The notes below the pieces were generated by a model that worked only from the letters and a program-made list of their open reading frames with translations, was not told the origin of the DNA and searched no databases. From contig CAITYF010000100.1 in the NCBI GenBank assembly GCA_903896545.1, positions 1 through 64,000 of the forward strand: a stretch of 64,000 bases of DNA. The letters run 5' to 3'. How positions within the stretch are numbered: the first letter of the stretch is position 1; every line of letters begins with the position of its first letter. The DNA is from an uncultured Myxococcales bacterium. GTDB taxonomy: Bacteria > Myxococcota_A > UBA9042. The position numbers and the translations under genes were made by a program. Shown here in pieces: positions 36,901-45,196 of the stretch.

Positions 36901-39037
36901 CATTTCGTTTGAAGAGAAAGACACGTTCAGTTTGTGCGGCGTGTGGGTGCAAATCGTCGGCCCACAGGGCGTTGTCGGGGGCGGCGGCTGCTTCAACGGC
37001 ACCGGTTTCGTGGACACCCTGACCTTGCCGATGACGGGAACTTACACGTTGCATATCTCGGCGACAAATCCTGAAATGGGCAGCGGAATCGTCTACCTCC
37101 ACGCGGTGCCGCCTGATGCTGTCGGCGTGCTGACTCCAGATGGCCCCGCGCTCACGCTCGTGACCACGGTGCCGGGCCAAAACATGCATTTCCAGTTCCC
37201 CGGCGGTCCCGGAAAGTCCTACATCGCGTTGGTGCAATCGTCGCTGGGTCTTTGCCAGTTGGCCGTGTCCGTTGTCGGGCCCGACGATGCGACGGTGACC
37301 AAGACGGGCTGCTTTTTCTACGATGTAGTGATCGACCGTGTGCCGTGTCCGGAGACAGGCACGTACAACTACTGGCTCGACCTGATGGGGGCGGCCATTG
37401 GCACCGCAACTGTGCAGCTGTGGACGGTGCCGCCGGACCTGAAAGCGCCCATTTGGGCGGACGGCGTGACGCGTTCCTTTGGACCCAATGCGTATGGTCA
37501 GAACGTGGAGTTGAGCCACGAGGGGAAGGCGGGCGATCGCGTGGGGCTCCTGACGTCCTTGCCGATGGGCCAATGCGACGTCCAGATGGTGGTATCGGAC
37601 CCGTCCGGCGTCGCGTTGCAGTCGAGCGGATGTGCCGGGGGAACCCAGTTCACCGACGTGCTGACGTTGACCCAAGATGGCACGCTCAGGGTGACGATCA
37701 ATCCCAACGGGCTCACGGCGGCGCAGATTGAGGCGACACTCTATCTCGTACCTCCGGATCTGACCTCGCCCGTCCAGGCGGATGAAGTGCCCACGGCGCT
37801 GACCAACACGGTGCCGGGTCAGAACATGGCCTTTACGTTCGAAGGACAAGCGGGCGCGCGCATCGCCATTGCGAGTGCGACGGAGTTTGGCCAGTGCGCG
37901 TTCAGCCTCACAGTTCGGGATCCGCAGGGCAACGTACTCTTTAACCACGACTGCTTTGGCGGTGCGGCGTTCACGGACGTCATCACACTGCCGACAACCG
38001 GTACCTACACGATCTTTGCCAACCCGCATGGAATCGACGTCGGGACGGAAACGATCCGCCTCTACAGCGTTGCGCCGGACGTGACAGTCCCGGTTCTACC
38101 TGACGGGATTCCGCACACCTTTGTGAACACGGACGAGGCGCAAAATGTGCGCCTGCTGTACGCAGCCAGCGCCGGCGATCGGATCGCAGTCCATACCAAG
38201 ACACTCATCTCGCAGTGCGAGCTGGCCTTGTACTTGCTGCAGCCCAGCGGCGCTGTGCAGTACGCGTCGGGCTGTTTTGGCGGCGACGCGTTCACCGAAT
38301 TGCTGACTTTGCCGGTCGAAGGCACCTACACCGTTCTCCTCGATCCAGCGGGACTGAACGTGAAAGACGTAACGGTCGAAGTCTACGCGGTTCCGGCCAA
38401 CCAAAAGGCTTCCATCGCCATTGGCGGACCGCCCGTCAGCGTTTCGATCCAGGAAATTGGCCAAAACGCAGAGCTGTCACTGGAAGCGCTCGCTGGGCAG
38501 CGGTTCTACTTCATGACCGACACGACGCTGTCACAGTGCGGTCTCACCCAAACGTTTCGAAGTCCTGAGGGCACGCCGATCTGGGCGACCGGATGTGCGG
38601 GCGTCGGCTTTCAGTTTGACACGTACACGATCCCGGCAGATGGGACGTACAGTTTCGTCATCGATCCGCCCGGACTCACGCTGGGAACGGTGACCGAGCA
38701 GTTGATCAGCGTTCCGCCGGACTTGACCGGCAAGCTGGTTCGGGATGGCCCGCCAGTACAGGCCGCGCTGTTGAATCTTGGCCAAAATGCCGTCTTCACC
38801 TTGGACGTGACTGCAGGCGAGGGAATCAAGATTCTTTTGAACAGCGAGTTCGGCGCGTGCAGTCTCATTGCGCGCATTCGCGATCCGAACGGTACGGACC
38901 TCGCCGCATCGGGTTGCATGGGCGGGACCGTGACGCTAGGCGTGCCCAATACGGCGATGTCCGGGACGTATACGGTTGTGCTGGATCCGCCGGGGACACT
39001 GACGGGGAACGTGCAAGTGCAGGCGGTCACGCCGTGA
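33953..39037 (+). CDS. Giant lipoprotein: three Cys-rich blocks and seven beta-sandwich repeats
   Basis: This 1,694-residue protein has a lipoprotein signal (FMVVGGLCAC) and an Asp/Ala/Thr-rich linker. Three tandem blocks of about 295 residues start near residues 72, 373 and 666. Each has the same order of motifs: CGDGTC, CCGxCGDGKCxG, CGNGVCEPxDGGP, CGWCGD-like units, then CxDGxxCTxDxC units. Acidic linkers (DTSSDAPDVSDSGAD) separate the blocks. From about residue 958 there are seven repeats of about 100 residues with GQN-start strands, a Cys pair and LPxxGTYTxxxxPxG, resembling PPC-type beta-sandwiches. The start is ATG at 33953 with GGAGGG upstream. A cell-surface adhesive or structural role is inferred. 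Confidence 0.85.
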   Translation: MCRWLLGFMVVGGLCACTSPTGQEIADVAPEGVDATTDAVASDAEAAEIVAQDVTANDTSSAELDTPADEKDAACSCGDGTCDAACGETVQTCSADCTHCGDAKCEGGESPLTCPVDCCGVCGDGKCQGGLCKETPDLCPNDCATACGNGVCDKGETPGNCAADCLTEICGNGVCEPSDGGPIGCPVDCATPCGDCVCGKGEDASSCPVDCGFCGDGTCSACGAAKESAVSCPADCTVTCGSCDDGVACTVDICTSAGTCAHTPNSAQCSDGDPCTLDTCEVTGCVNGSDPSACSDANPCTDDLCSATSGCAHTFNTSGCSDGDVCTVGDVCVNGVCVGSGSCPDTVEDTSSDAPDVSDSGADSAADVGSDAVSCLCGDGTCVPACGETAATCPGDCLACGDGICAPGESPSACFVDCCGTCGDGKCKGYDCGESSKLCPTDCGTACGDGICDKGESPGICPIDCKVGACGNGVCEPADGGPALCPNDCGTACGNCLCDKGEDFLTCPVDCGWCGDGVCSPCSGLDETYGSCPKDCPAPNCAGGCDDGVACTTDTCASDGVCAHLPNLALCVDNNACTDDLCNVLSGCTNPWNASPCSDGAPCTQGDTCWQGVCTGSGTCPDVVVSDSVDDADAGGSAEVVGTDVSEADVDAGHGDAADADATCTSVCGDGTCACDEDALKCASDCAACGDGVCSPGEGPEACPVDCCGGCGDGKCKGYACGESPTTCPVDCGNACGNLICNKGENPTTCPEDCLHEVCGNGVCEPSDGGPSGCPNDCAQACGNCICEGAEDWLTCPVDCGWCGDLICSNCPALNEKSGGCPVDCGSQCPGGCSDGIACTTDLCTGPWTCTHTADPTFCPDGDACTVDACDPKQGCEHAAYSCNDANPCTQDACDGIGGCPHVPVDGTCDDGDPCTEGDTCLSATCVAQSKNCDDGSTCTQDACVGGGCIHSGGCDLDLVFPYVIDLPGGVTEFTFAAVAGQRISFEEKDTFSLCGVWVQIVGPQGVVGGGGCFNGTGFVDTLTLPMTGTYTLHISATNPEMGSGIVYLHAVPPDAVGVLTPDGPALTLVTTVPGQNMHFQFPGGPGKSYIALVQSSLGLCQLAVSVVGPDDATVTKTGCFFYDVVIDRVPCPETGTYNYWLDLMGAAIGTATVQLWTVPPDLKAPIWADGVTRSFGPNAYGQNVELSHEGKAGDRVGLLTSLPMGQCDVQMVVSDPSGVALQSSGCAGGTQFTDVLTLTQDGTLRVTINPNGLTAAQIEATLYLVPPDLTSPVQADEVPTALTNTVPGQNMAFTFEGQAGARIAIASATEFGQCAFSLTVRDPQGNVLFNHDCFGGAAFTDVITLPTTGTYTIFANPHGIDVGTETIRLYSVAPDVTVPVLPDGIPHTFVNTDEAQNVRLLYAASAGDRIAVHTKTLISQCELALYLLQPSGAVQYASGCFGGDAFTELLTLPVEGTYTVLLDPAGLNVKDVTVEVYAVPANQKASIAIGGPPVSVSIQEIGQNAELSLEALAGQRFYFMTDTTLSQCGLTQTFRSPEGTPIWATGCAGVGFQFDTYTIPADGTYSFVIDPPGLTLGTVTEQLISVPPDLTGKLVRDGPPVQAALLNLGQNAVFTLDVTAGEGIKILLNSEFGACSLIARIRDPNGTDLAASGCMGGTVTLGVPNTAMSGTYTVVLDPPGTLTGNVQVQAVTP

Positions 39038-39190
39038 TGACCTGCAAGAGCACGGGGCAGTCGCACCGTCAGGTCCTTGCGCCCTCACGTCGATAAGCGT
39101 GCGCTCGCCAACTTGCGATTGCTCGGCGGACGCGCCTCGGCGCCTGCCAGCTGCCGCCAATCCTGCTATGCTTCCCCGCGGAGGCCTCCC

Positions 39191-39994
39191 ATGCGCTTGT
39201 TCACCGTGACCCTCTTCGCCCTACTCCTCGCCACCGCTTGCGGCACCGGTGCCGCGACAGGCACGGATGCGGCAACGCTGGACGCGGACGTGGCCTCCGG
39301 AACCGACGCCAGCACTCCAGGAACGGACGCAGTCGCCGACGAAGTCGCCGGAACCGACGCCACGGTTGACGCGGCAACGGACGCAGCCTCGCCCGACAGT
39401 GGCGGAACGGACGCGGCGAGCGCCGACACGACGACCGACGTGGCACCGACATGCAGCGAATTGCAGGCCAAGATCGACGCACTGAAGCCAACCCTGACGC
39501 CATGCACGCCGCAGAAGGGCTGTGTAACCTTTGAGTACCCGATCTGTAACTCATTTGGCTGCTTTGAGACGCCCGTCGCACAAGGCAGCGACACCGCACC
39601 GCTGGAATCCCTCGCCAGCCAAGCGAGCGCCGCGGGTTGCGAGGGCTTTCACTGCGGCTGCGACACTTCAGTCCCTTCGTTTTGCTTGAAAGGCCAATGC
39701 CGCCAATGCCCGCCCGATTGCGATGGCTCGTGCGACGAGATGACCAGCGCGTTCACGAGCGTCGCCCACGCCGCCAACTGGTGTGGCACAACCGACGACT
39801 GCACCACGCTCGGCACCGCGCTTTGCCCCGTGGCCGACTTGCCATGCGGCGGCCTCTTCATCAACAAGTACGCCAAGCTCGACACCTTGCAGGCGATCCA
39901 CGGCGGCTTCTCCAAGGCGTGCGGTCCCTCGACGTGCAAGTGCGCCGTGCCGAGCGATCCCATCTGCGTCGCTGGCAAGTGCGTCGCCAAGTAG
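39191..39994 (+). CDS. Lipoprotein with acidic Asp/Ala/Thr linker and Cys-rich domain
   Basis: This 267-residue protein has a lipoprotein signal (FALLLATACGTG). Residues 20-80 are a low-complexity Thr/Asp/Ala/Val linker (GTDASTPGTDAVADEVAGTD). The C-terminal 185 residues hold a domain with about 20 cysteines, apparently in two related halves (CTPQKGC...CGCDTSVPSFC and CGTTDDC...CKCAVPSDPIC). GGAGG at 39180-39184 precedes the ATG. The gene ends 5 bases from the end of the convergent gene at 40000. The linker and Cys pattern match the neighbours, so it belongs to the same lipoprotein set. The function is unknown. Confidence 0.78.
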   Translation: MRLFTVTLFALLLATACGTGAATGTDAATLDADVASGTDASTPGTDAVADEVAGTDATVDAATDAASPDSGGTDAASADTTTDVAPTCSELQAKIDALKPTLTPCTPQKGCVTFEYPICNSFGCFETPVAQGSDTAPLESLASQASAAGCEGFHCGCDTSVPSFCLKGQCRQCPPDCDGSCDEMTSAFTSVAHAANWCGTTDDCTTLGTALCPVADLPCGGLFINKYAKLDTLQAIHGGFSKACGPSTCKCAVPSDPICVAGKCVAK

Positions 39995-39999
39995 CTGCG

Positions 40000-40467
40000 C
40001 TACGGAATCGTGAGCTTGGCGCTGGCCTGCGTACAGGTCGGCCCGCAGTTGGGCCCGTTCGGATTGCTCGTCTGGTACGTCGGCGTCACTTCCGCGCTCA
40101 GCTCCAGCACGCCGTCCCGACGCAACGCGATCTGCACGTGCGCCGGCGTACCGCTGATGCGCAGCCCCGTAATCGCCTGCAGACTCGCCGGCAACGCCTG
40201 CCCGCTTGTGCCCAGGATCAAGGTCGACACGTCGCACTTGCCCGAACTGCCCGACGGCTCAAAGGGCAATTTCGCTGTGCACGTCGCCGCAGGCTTGCCG
40301 TCCAGACTGACCGCCACGCTGTAACTGCCGTCCGGCCAGGTCGTGCGCGTGAAGTCGACCGAGAGTCCGTCCATGCAGCCGATCAGCGTGCACATGTCGC
40401 CGGAACTGCCCATGGTCTCGCAGCCGAGCACGCCCAGCACAAGAATCCAGCGCAACTTTGTCCACAT
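40000..40467 (-). CDS. Small lipoprotein
   Basis: This 155-residue protein has a lipoprotein signal (ILVLGVLGCETMGS). The mature part has alternating beta-type hydrophobic patterns (GSYSVAVSLDG, GLRISGTPAHVQIAL) and four or five spaced cysteines, suggesting a small disulfide-bonded beta-sandwich. AGGAGAG precedes the ATG. It lies 15 bases downstream of the DUF1622 gene, so the two are probably co-transcribed. No family was recognised. Confidence 0.7.
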   Translation of the reverse strand: MWTKLRWILVLGVLGCETMGSSGDMCTLIGCMDGLSVDFTRTTWPDGSYSVAVSLDGKPAATCTAKLPFEPSGSSGKCDVSTLILGTSGQALPASLQAITGLRISGTPAHVQIALRRDGVLELSAEVTPTYQTSNPNGPNCGPTCTQASAKLTIP

Positions 40468-40482
40468 TGCTCTCTCCTGCGG

Positions 40483-40860
40483 TCATTCGCCGTTGTGCGG
40501 CGCGATCGTTGCGGGCGGCGGCACCTGTGCGCGTTGCCACGGCCAGCGCCCTTCCATCTCCAGTTGCAATGTCCAACCGAGGAACGTCCGAATGGCCACG
40601 ATGCACGCGAGCACCGCAACATTCTGGAAAGTCGGCGCCACCGCAACGGTCCGAATGACGTCCGCCGCCACAAGCACTTCCAAACCAAGAAGCAGCGTCC
40701 GCGCCGTGGTGTGTCGATAATCCGGATACGCTTCCGGGTCGCGCTTCGCTAGCCGCCAGAGGTAGCGCACGGTGCCAGCGACCATGCCTGTCGCGATGAC
40801 GCCAACGCCGAGAAGCTCACCGCCCTCGCCCACATAACCAATCAGGGTCGCGGTTTCCAC
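40483..40860 (-). CDS. DUF1622-like membrane protein
   Basis: This 125-residue protein has three hydrophobic segments: LLGVGVIATGMVAGTVRYL, LLLGLEVLVAADVIRTV and VAVLACIVAIRTFLGWTL. The middle helix with LxxGLExLVAADxIxTV and the following IRTFLxW are characteristic of DUF1622 membrane proteins. GTG at 40860 is preferred as start because GGAGGG lies 6 bases before it. An ATG at 40920 would add 20 residues with no membrane or family character. The function is unknown. Confidence 0.82.
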   Translation of the reverse strand: METATLIGYVGEGGELLGVGVIATGMVAGTVRYLWRLAKRDPEAYPDYRHTTARTLLLGLEVLVAADVIRTVAVAPTFQNVAVLACIVAIRTFLGWTLQLEMEGRWPWQRAQVPPPATIAPHNGE

Positions 40861-40941
40861 GAGGTCCCTCCGCGCGCGGGGGCAGCGTGTGCGCCCGCAC
40901 CTAGTGACAGGAAAGCACACACCCCAGCTGCCGCAAGGCTT

Positions 40942-43900
40942 TCAGGGGCAGTTCGTCTGGGTGATCGTGAAGTTGCCGACTTCGTGAATCGTCGAACTGC
41001 CGCCCGTCGCCGCAGAGAAGCCGATGAAGCCGCCCTTGAACGCGCTGGGCAAGGTCAGGTTGAGCGCCGTGTTGCCGTCGATCGTGGCCTTGAACGACGT
41101 GCCGTTGATGTCGACAATGTAGTGGTGATACGTCCAGTCTTCGATGTCGCCCGGTACACCGTTCCACGCGTCAAACCACCCATTCGGTACGTAGTTTTCC
41201 GGATCGCCGTTCTGCGTAAGTGCGAACTCGTATCCGGCACCACTCCCTGAAATCTTGTCGCCTGGGCTGTTGTAGTGCGTGTCGAGCTTCAGGTGCAAAC
41301 CACTGACGCTGCCGGAACCGCAAACGCCCGCCACGCCGTAGCCGATGCATTCGCCCTTGTTCGCGGCAACGGTTGCGGCGATGTAGGTCTCCAAGGCCGC
41401 CAGGTTGGCGACGTCAATCAGATTGAGCGCGATGCCGTCCGCGTAACCGGGCTGGTCCACCGCAAAATCAAACTCGATGTGCGTCTTGGCTGCCGCGATG
41501 CGACCGGCGGTGTAGTAGACTTGCCCGCGCTTGTTGTTGGAACTGGGCACCAAGTCGATGCCATCCGCCGCGCTGTCAAACGCCGCGTTGTTGTACAGCT
41601 TCCAGTTGGCTGCCCCGGCCGCCGAGGCGGAGTGCATGTTGTAGCTCGTGTTCAAACACAAGGCGCAGCCCTGGTCCACCACCCCACTGCAGTCGTCGTC
41701 CAAGCCGTTGTTGCACACCTCCCCGTGGGCCGGATTCACCGCCGCGTTGCTGTCCAGACAATCGCCTGGCTGCGTCGCGGTATTGCTGCCCAAAGGTCCA
41801 CACGCGCTGATGGCGCCACCGACGCCGTAGCCGTCCTTGTCCGCGTCCAAGTAGTACGTCTGCGTCGAGATTCCCTCATCGGTCTGGCCGTTGCAGTTGT
41901 TGTCCAAGCCGTCGCAAGCCTCGTTCGCGTTGGGGTAGATCGCCAAGTTGTTGTCGTTGCAGTCGCCACCCAAAACCGCGGTGTACAGACCGCCGGCGCT
42001 GCAGGCCGTGACGGGATTGCCTGTGCCATAGCCGTCTTTGTCCACGTCGGCGTAGTAGCTGCCCGCAAGTCCTTCGTCGGTCTGGCCGTTGCAGTTGTCG
42101 TCCAAGCTGTTGCACGTTTCCACAGCGTTCGGGTGAACATTGGCGCTGCCGTCATTGCAATCGCCATTCGCGGTCACCTTGTACGTCCCGTTCGCCGCGC
42201 AGAGCACCGAGCCCACGCCCACGCCGTAGCCGTCGTTGTCCCCGTCCGCGTAGTAAGTTGCCTTGACGCCTTCGTCGGTCTGGCTATTGCAGTTGTCGTC
42301 GACGTCGTTGCACACCTCTGGCGCCGTCGGGTAGATCGCCGCCTTGTTGTCGTTGCAGTCCGCGCCCGCCGTCGCCGACAGCGTGCCGAACGGCGCACAC
42401 ATGCAGAAGCCTGCGCCGACACCGAACCCGTCGTTGTCCGCGTCGTTGTAGTACGTGACGCAATTGCCCGCTCCGTTGCCATCGATGGCGCCATTGCAGT
42501 CGTCGTCCAAGCCATTGCATATCTCGGTCGCGCCGGGGTGAACGATCGCGTTCCCGTCGTTGCAGCCGCCGCCCAAGGACGCGTAGCCGGGTGCGGGGCT
42601 GCAGGTGCAGATCGGGACCGCTTGGTACGTGCCATACCCGTCCCCGTCTTGATCGAGGTAGCCGTTCTTGCAGCCGTCGCTGCTGTTCGGATCGGTCACG
42701 CCGTCGCAGTTGTTGTCCACACCGTCGCAGACCTCGTCCACGCCGGGGTGAATCGCCTTGTTCTGGTCGTTGCAGTCCGTCGCCTTGGTGTTGTTGTAGA
42801 CCGCGCCAGGCGTACACAGGCACTGCGTGTCGCCAACCGCGCCGAAGTTATCGCCGTCGCTGTCCGGTGCGTAGATCGTGCAGCCTTGCGCGCCCGCTTC
42901 GTCGATCTGGCCGTCGCAGTTGTTGTCCTTCCCATCACAGGACTCCAGCGCACCGGGGTGAATCGCCAACGCTTGGTCGTTGCAGTCGCCCGACTTGGTC
43001 GCGGTGAAGTTGCCCGTCGTGGCGCATGTGCACTGCGACTGACTCGCGTCGCCGTATCCATCCGCGTCGATATCGAGGAAATACTGCACGCAGCCTTGCG
43101 CGCCTGATTCGTCGATCTGGCCGTTGCAGTTGTTGTCAACGCCGTCGCAAATCTCCGCCGCACCGGGATGTGCCGCGCTCGCTTGGTCGTTGCAGTCGCC
43201 GCTTTGCACCGCGTAGCCGGTCGGCGGCACTGCACAGAGGCACGTTCCGGCCGGCGTAAGTCCGTAGCCGTCGCCATCGCCATCGGGGTAGACCATCGTG
43301 CAACCGGTCGCGCCCGCTTGATCGGTCACACCGTCGCAGTCGTCATCGGTGCCGTTGCACACTTCCGCGGCGCCGGGGTGTTTGGCGCTCGCTTGGTCGT
43401 TGCAGTCGCCGGATTTGGCCGCCGTGTGCGTCGCGTCGGGCGCGCAAAGGCAGAGCGGCGTGCCCACGCCATAGCCGTCGTTGTCGTCGTCGGTGTAGTA
43501 CGGCGTGCAGCCCTGCGCGTCGGCTTCGTCGATGAGGCCGTTGCAGTTGTCGTCCGCGCTATTGCCGCAGAGTTCCGACTTCGACGGGTTCACGTTCTGG
43601 TTGTCGTCGTTGCAGTCGCCCGGCTTGGTGGTCGTATACAAGCCGCTCGCGCCGCACGCGCAGGTCGGGCTTCCGCTGCCAAAGCCGTCGCCGTCGCCAT
43701 CGAGGTAGAACGCCACGCAGCCAGTCGCGTTGCCGCCGCTGTCCGTTTGACCGTCGCAGTTGTCGTCCAGCCCGTTGCCGCAGAGTTCCTGCTGCGTTGG
43801 ATGGACGCCGGCGATCGCGTCGTCACAGTCGCCCTGCCCTTTGGGGCAGACGATCGGCGTGCCCGTGACGACAAAGTTGCCATCGCACCAGCCATCGCCG

Positions 43901-45009
43901 TCGTCATCGCAGCCTTCATCGGTCAAGCCGTTGCAGTTGTTATCGACGTTGTCGCACTGCTCTGCTGCGCCGCCGTAAATCGCGGGATTCGCGTCGTCGC
44001 AGTCCGTCGCTGTGCTCGCTGTGTAGTTGCCGATCGCCGTGCACAGGCACTTGCCCACGCCACCGATCTTGCCAAAGCCGTCGCCGTCCGCGTCGGGGTA
44101 CCCCGTGACGCAGCCCAGCGCCCCGACTTCGTCGGTCACCCCGTCGCAGTTGTTGTCCGCGCCGTCGCACGTTTCGGCTTCTGGCGTGCTCGCCGGGCAC
44201 GCGGTCAAGCCCGTGAGTGTGCACTTGCGCACGCCCGAGCACGTGCCCGCGTCGTTCGTGATGCTGCACTGGGTTTTTGCGCCTGCGCTCGTCGCGGCAG
44301 GCGAGCATCCACACTCGCCGGTCTGCTTAACGCATTGCTTGCCAGCGCCCACGGTGCCCTGCGAGGCGATGCACGCAAAGCCATCGGGGCAATCCGTACT
44401 GGTTGCACAAGGCGACGCGCAGAAACTGCCCGTTCCGGCATATGCCACGCACAACGCACCGGGATCTGCGGCGCACTCGGCGTCCGCTTCGCACGGCTTG
44501 CACAAGTCGGTCCACGCCGCGAGGCACGCGAGGACGGGGTCGACGCCGCCTTTGTACGTCGCGCACTTGAAGCCGCTCGGACAGCAGTCGGTGCAGTTGA
44601 TCGTGCAGATCTTGCCCGTCGGACTATCGACGCAAAGTCCCGTATCGCAGTCGGCCGAGGTCGCGCACGACGAACCAGGCTCGCCCTTGGCCGGTTGCAC
44701 AGGAAACGCGCAGTTGCTGAAAGGAAGTTCTGGGACACCCGTGTCGACGTCGTTTTCAGGTGCGACAACGTCGCTGGATTCGGTGTCGCTGCCAATGACG
44801 CTGTCTATCGGGTCAGTCGTGCCGTCGACGAGTGCGTCAGGGCTTGGCGTGTCGAACTTGCTGGAATCGCCCAGGTTGGACTTGGGGACGTCGAGAGCCC
44901 ACTGGAACGTGTCCGCGCTGGATTCAGTGGTTGCCGGCGAGCCACAGCCCCATGCGACCGCGACGAACGCCAAGGCACGACAACACTGCGACGGTCCCAA
45001 TCGAGCCAC
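40942..45009 (-). CDS. MopE-type Cys/Asp repeat lipoprotein with lectin-like C-terminus
   Basis: This 1,355-residue protein has a lipoprotein signal (FVAVAWGCGS) and an Asp/Ser/Thr-rich linker. A Cys-rich N-terminal part is followed by 13 units of the CxGxDNNCxGxxDE type, each followed by a YxDxDxDGxG segment. Such Asp-rich units recall calcium- or metal-binding MopE repeats. The last 240 residues look like an L-type lectin/LamG-like beta-sandwich (HIEFDFAVDQPGYADGIALN, HHYIVDINGTSFKATIDG). The start is GTG at 45009 with GGAGGGG just before. An upstream in-frame ATG at 45108 lacks a signal. Surface-exposed glycan binding is an inference. Confidence 0.85.
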   Translation of the reverse strand: MARLGPSQCCRALAFVAVAWGCGSPATTESSADTFQWALDVPKSNLGDSSKFDTPSPDALVDGTTDPIDSVIGSDTESSDVVAPENDVDTGVPELPFSNCAFPVQPAKGEPGSSCATSADCDTGLCVDSPTGKICTINCTDCCPSGFKCATYKGGVDPVLACLAAWTDLCKPCEADAECAADPGALCVAYAGTGSFCASPCATSTDCPDGFACIASQGTVGAGKQCVKQTGECGCSPAATSAGAKTQCSITNDAGTCSGVRKCTLTGLTACPASTPEAETCDGADNNCDGVTDEVGALGCVTGYPDADGDGFGKIGGVGKCLCTAIGNYTASTATDCDDANPAIYGGAAEQCDNVDNNCNGLTDEGCDDDGDGWCDGNFVVTGTPIVCPKGQGDCDDAIAGVHPTQQELCGNGLDDNCDGQTDSGGNATGCVAFYLDGDGDGFGSGSPTCACGASGLYTTTKPGDCNDDNQNVNPSKSELCGNSADDNCNGLIDEADAQGCTPYYTDDDNDGYGVGTPLCLCAPDATHTAAKSGDCNDQASAKHPGAAEVCNGTDDDCDGVTDQAGATGCTMVYPDGDGDGYGLTPAGTCLCAVPPTGYAVQSGDCNDQASAAHPGAAEICDGVDNNCNGQIDESGAQGCVQYFLDIDADGYGDASQSQCTCATTGNFTATKSGDCNDQALAIHPGALESCDGKDNNCDGQIDEAGAQGCTIYAPDSDGDNFGAVGDTQCLCTPGAVYNNTKATDCNDQNKAIHPGVDEVCDGVDNNCDGVTDPNSSDGCKNGYLDQDGDGYGTYQAVPICTCSPAPGYASLGGGCNDGNAIVHPGATEICNGLDDDCNGAIDGNGAGNCVTYYNDADNDGFGVGAGFCMCAPFGTLSATAGADCNDNKAAIYPTAPEVCNDVDDNCNSQTDEGVKATYYADGDNDGYGVGVGSVLCAANGTYKVTANGDCNDGSANVHPNAVETCNSLDDNCNGQTDEGLAGSYYADVDKDGYGTGNPVTACSAGGLYTAVLGGDCNDNNLAIYPNANEACDGLDNNCNGQTDEGISTQTYYLDADKDGYGVGGAISACGPLGSNTATQPGDCLDSNAAVNPAHGEVCNNGLDDDCSGVVDQGCALCLNTSYNMHSASAAGAANWKLYNNAAFDSAADGIDLVPSSNNKRGQVYYTAGRIAAAKTHIEFDFAVDQPGYADGIALNLIDVANLAALETYIAATVAANKGECIGYGVAGVCGSGSVSGLHLKLDTHYNSPGDKISGSGAGYEFALTQNGDPENYVPNGWFDAWNGVPGDIEDWTYHHYIVDINGTSFKATIDGNTALNLTLPSAFKGGFIGFSAATGGSSTIHEVGNFTITQTNCP

Positions 45010-45196
45010 GCAACCCCTCCACTTTCCCGCAGGAACAGCGCCCGCGCGCACGCATCCTCTCTGGAGTCTGCACATCCCGCGGCTCACGGTCAATGCAGTT
45101 TTCTTCACACTTTTCGCACAACATTGTAGCGAGAATGCAGCGAATCCAGCGCACGTGCGCTATCATCTGAGTGAGCGGGGAAACCGAGGCACAAAG

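Noticed and set aside
35861-38029. 722-codon open frame on the minus strand inside the giant lipoprotein gene
   Set aside because: It has no signal peptide or motif and is antisense to repeated Cys-rich coding sequence.
41600-44200. Regularly spaced repeats in the MopE-like gene as a CRISPR array
   Set aside because: The periodicity is protein-coding, with codon-level variation and an open reading frame throughout.
41275-45129. Two long plus-strand open frames (610 and 653 codons) in the MopE-like gene
   Set aside because: Their repetitive Val/Ala/Arg-rich translation mirrors the antisense repeats of the real gene.
44027-45196. 390-codon 5' extension of the ABC1 kinase gene
   Set aside because: It runs antisense to the lipoprotein signal and repeat region of the MopE-like gene. 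The family homology begins only after ATG 45197.
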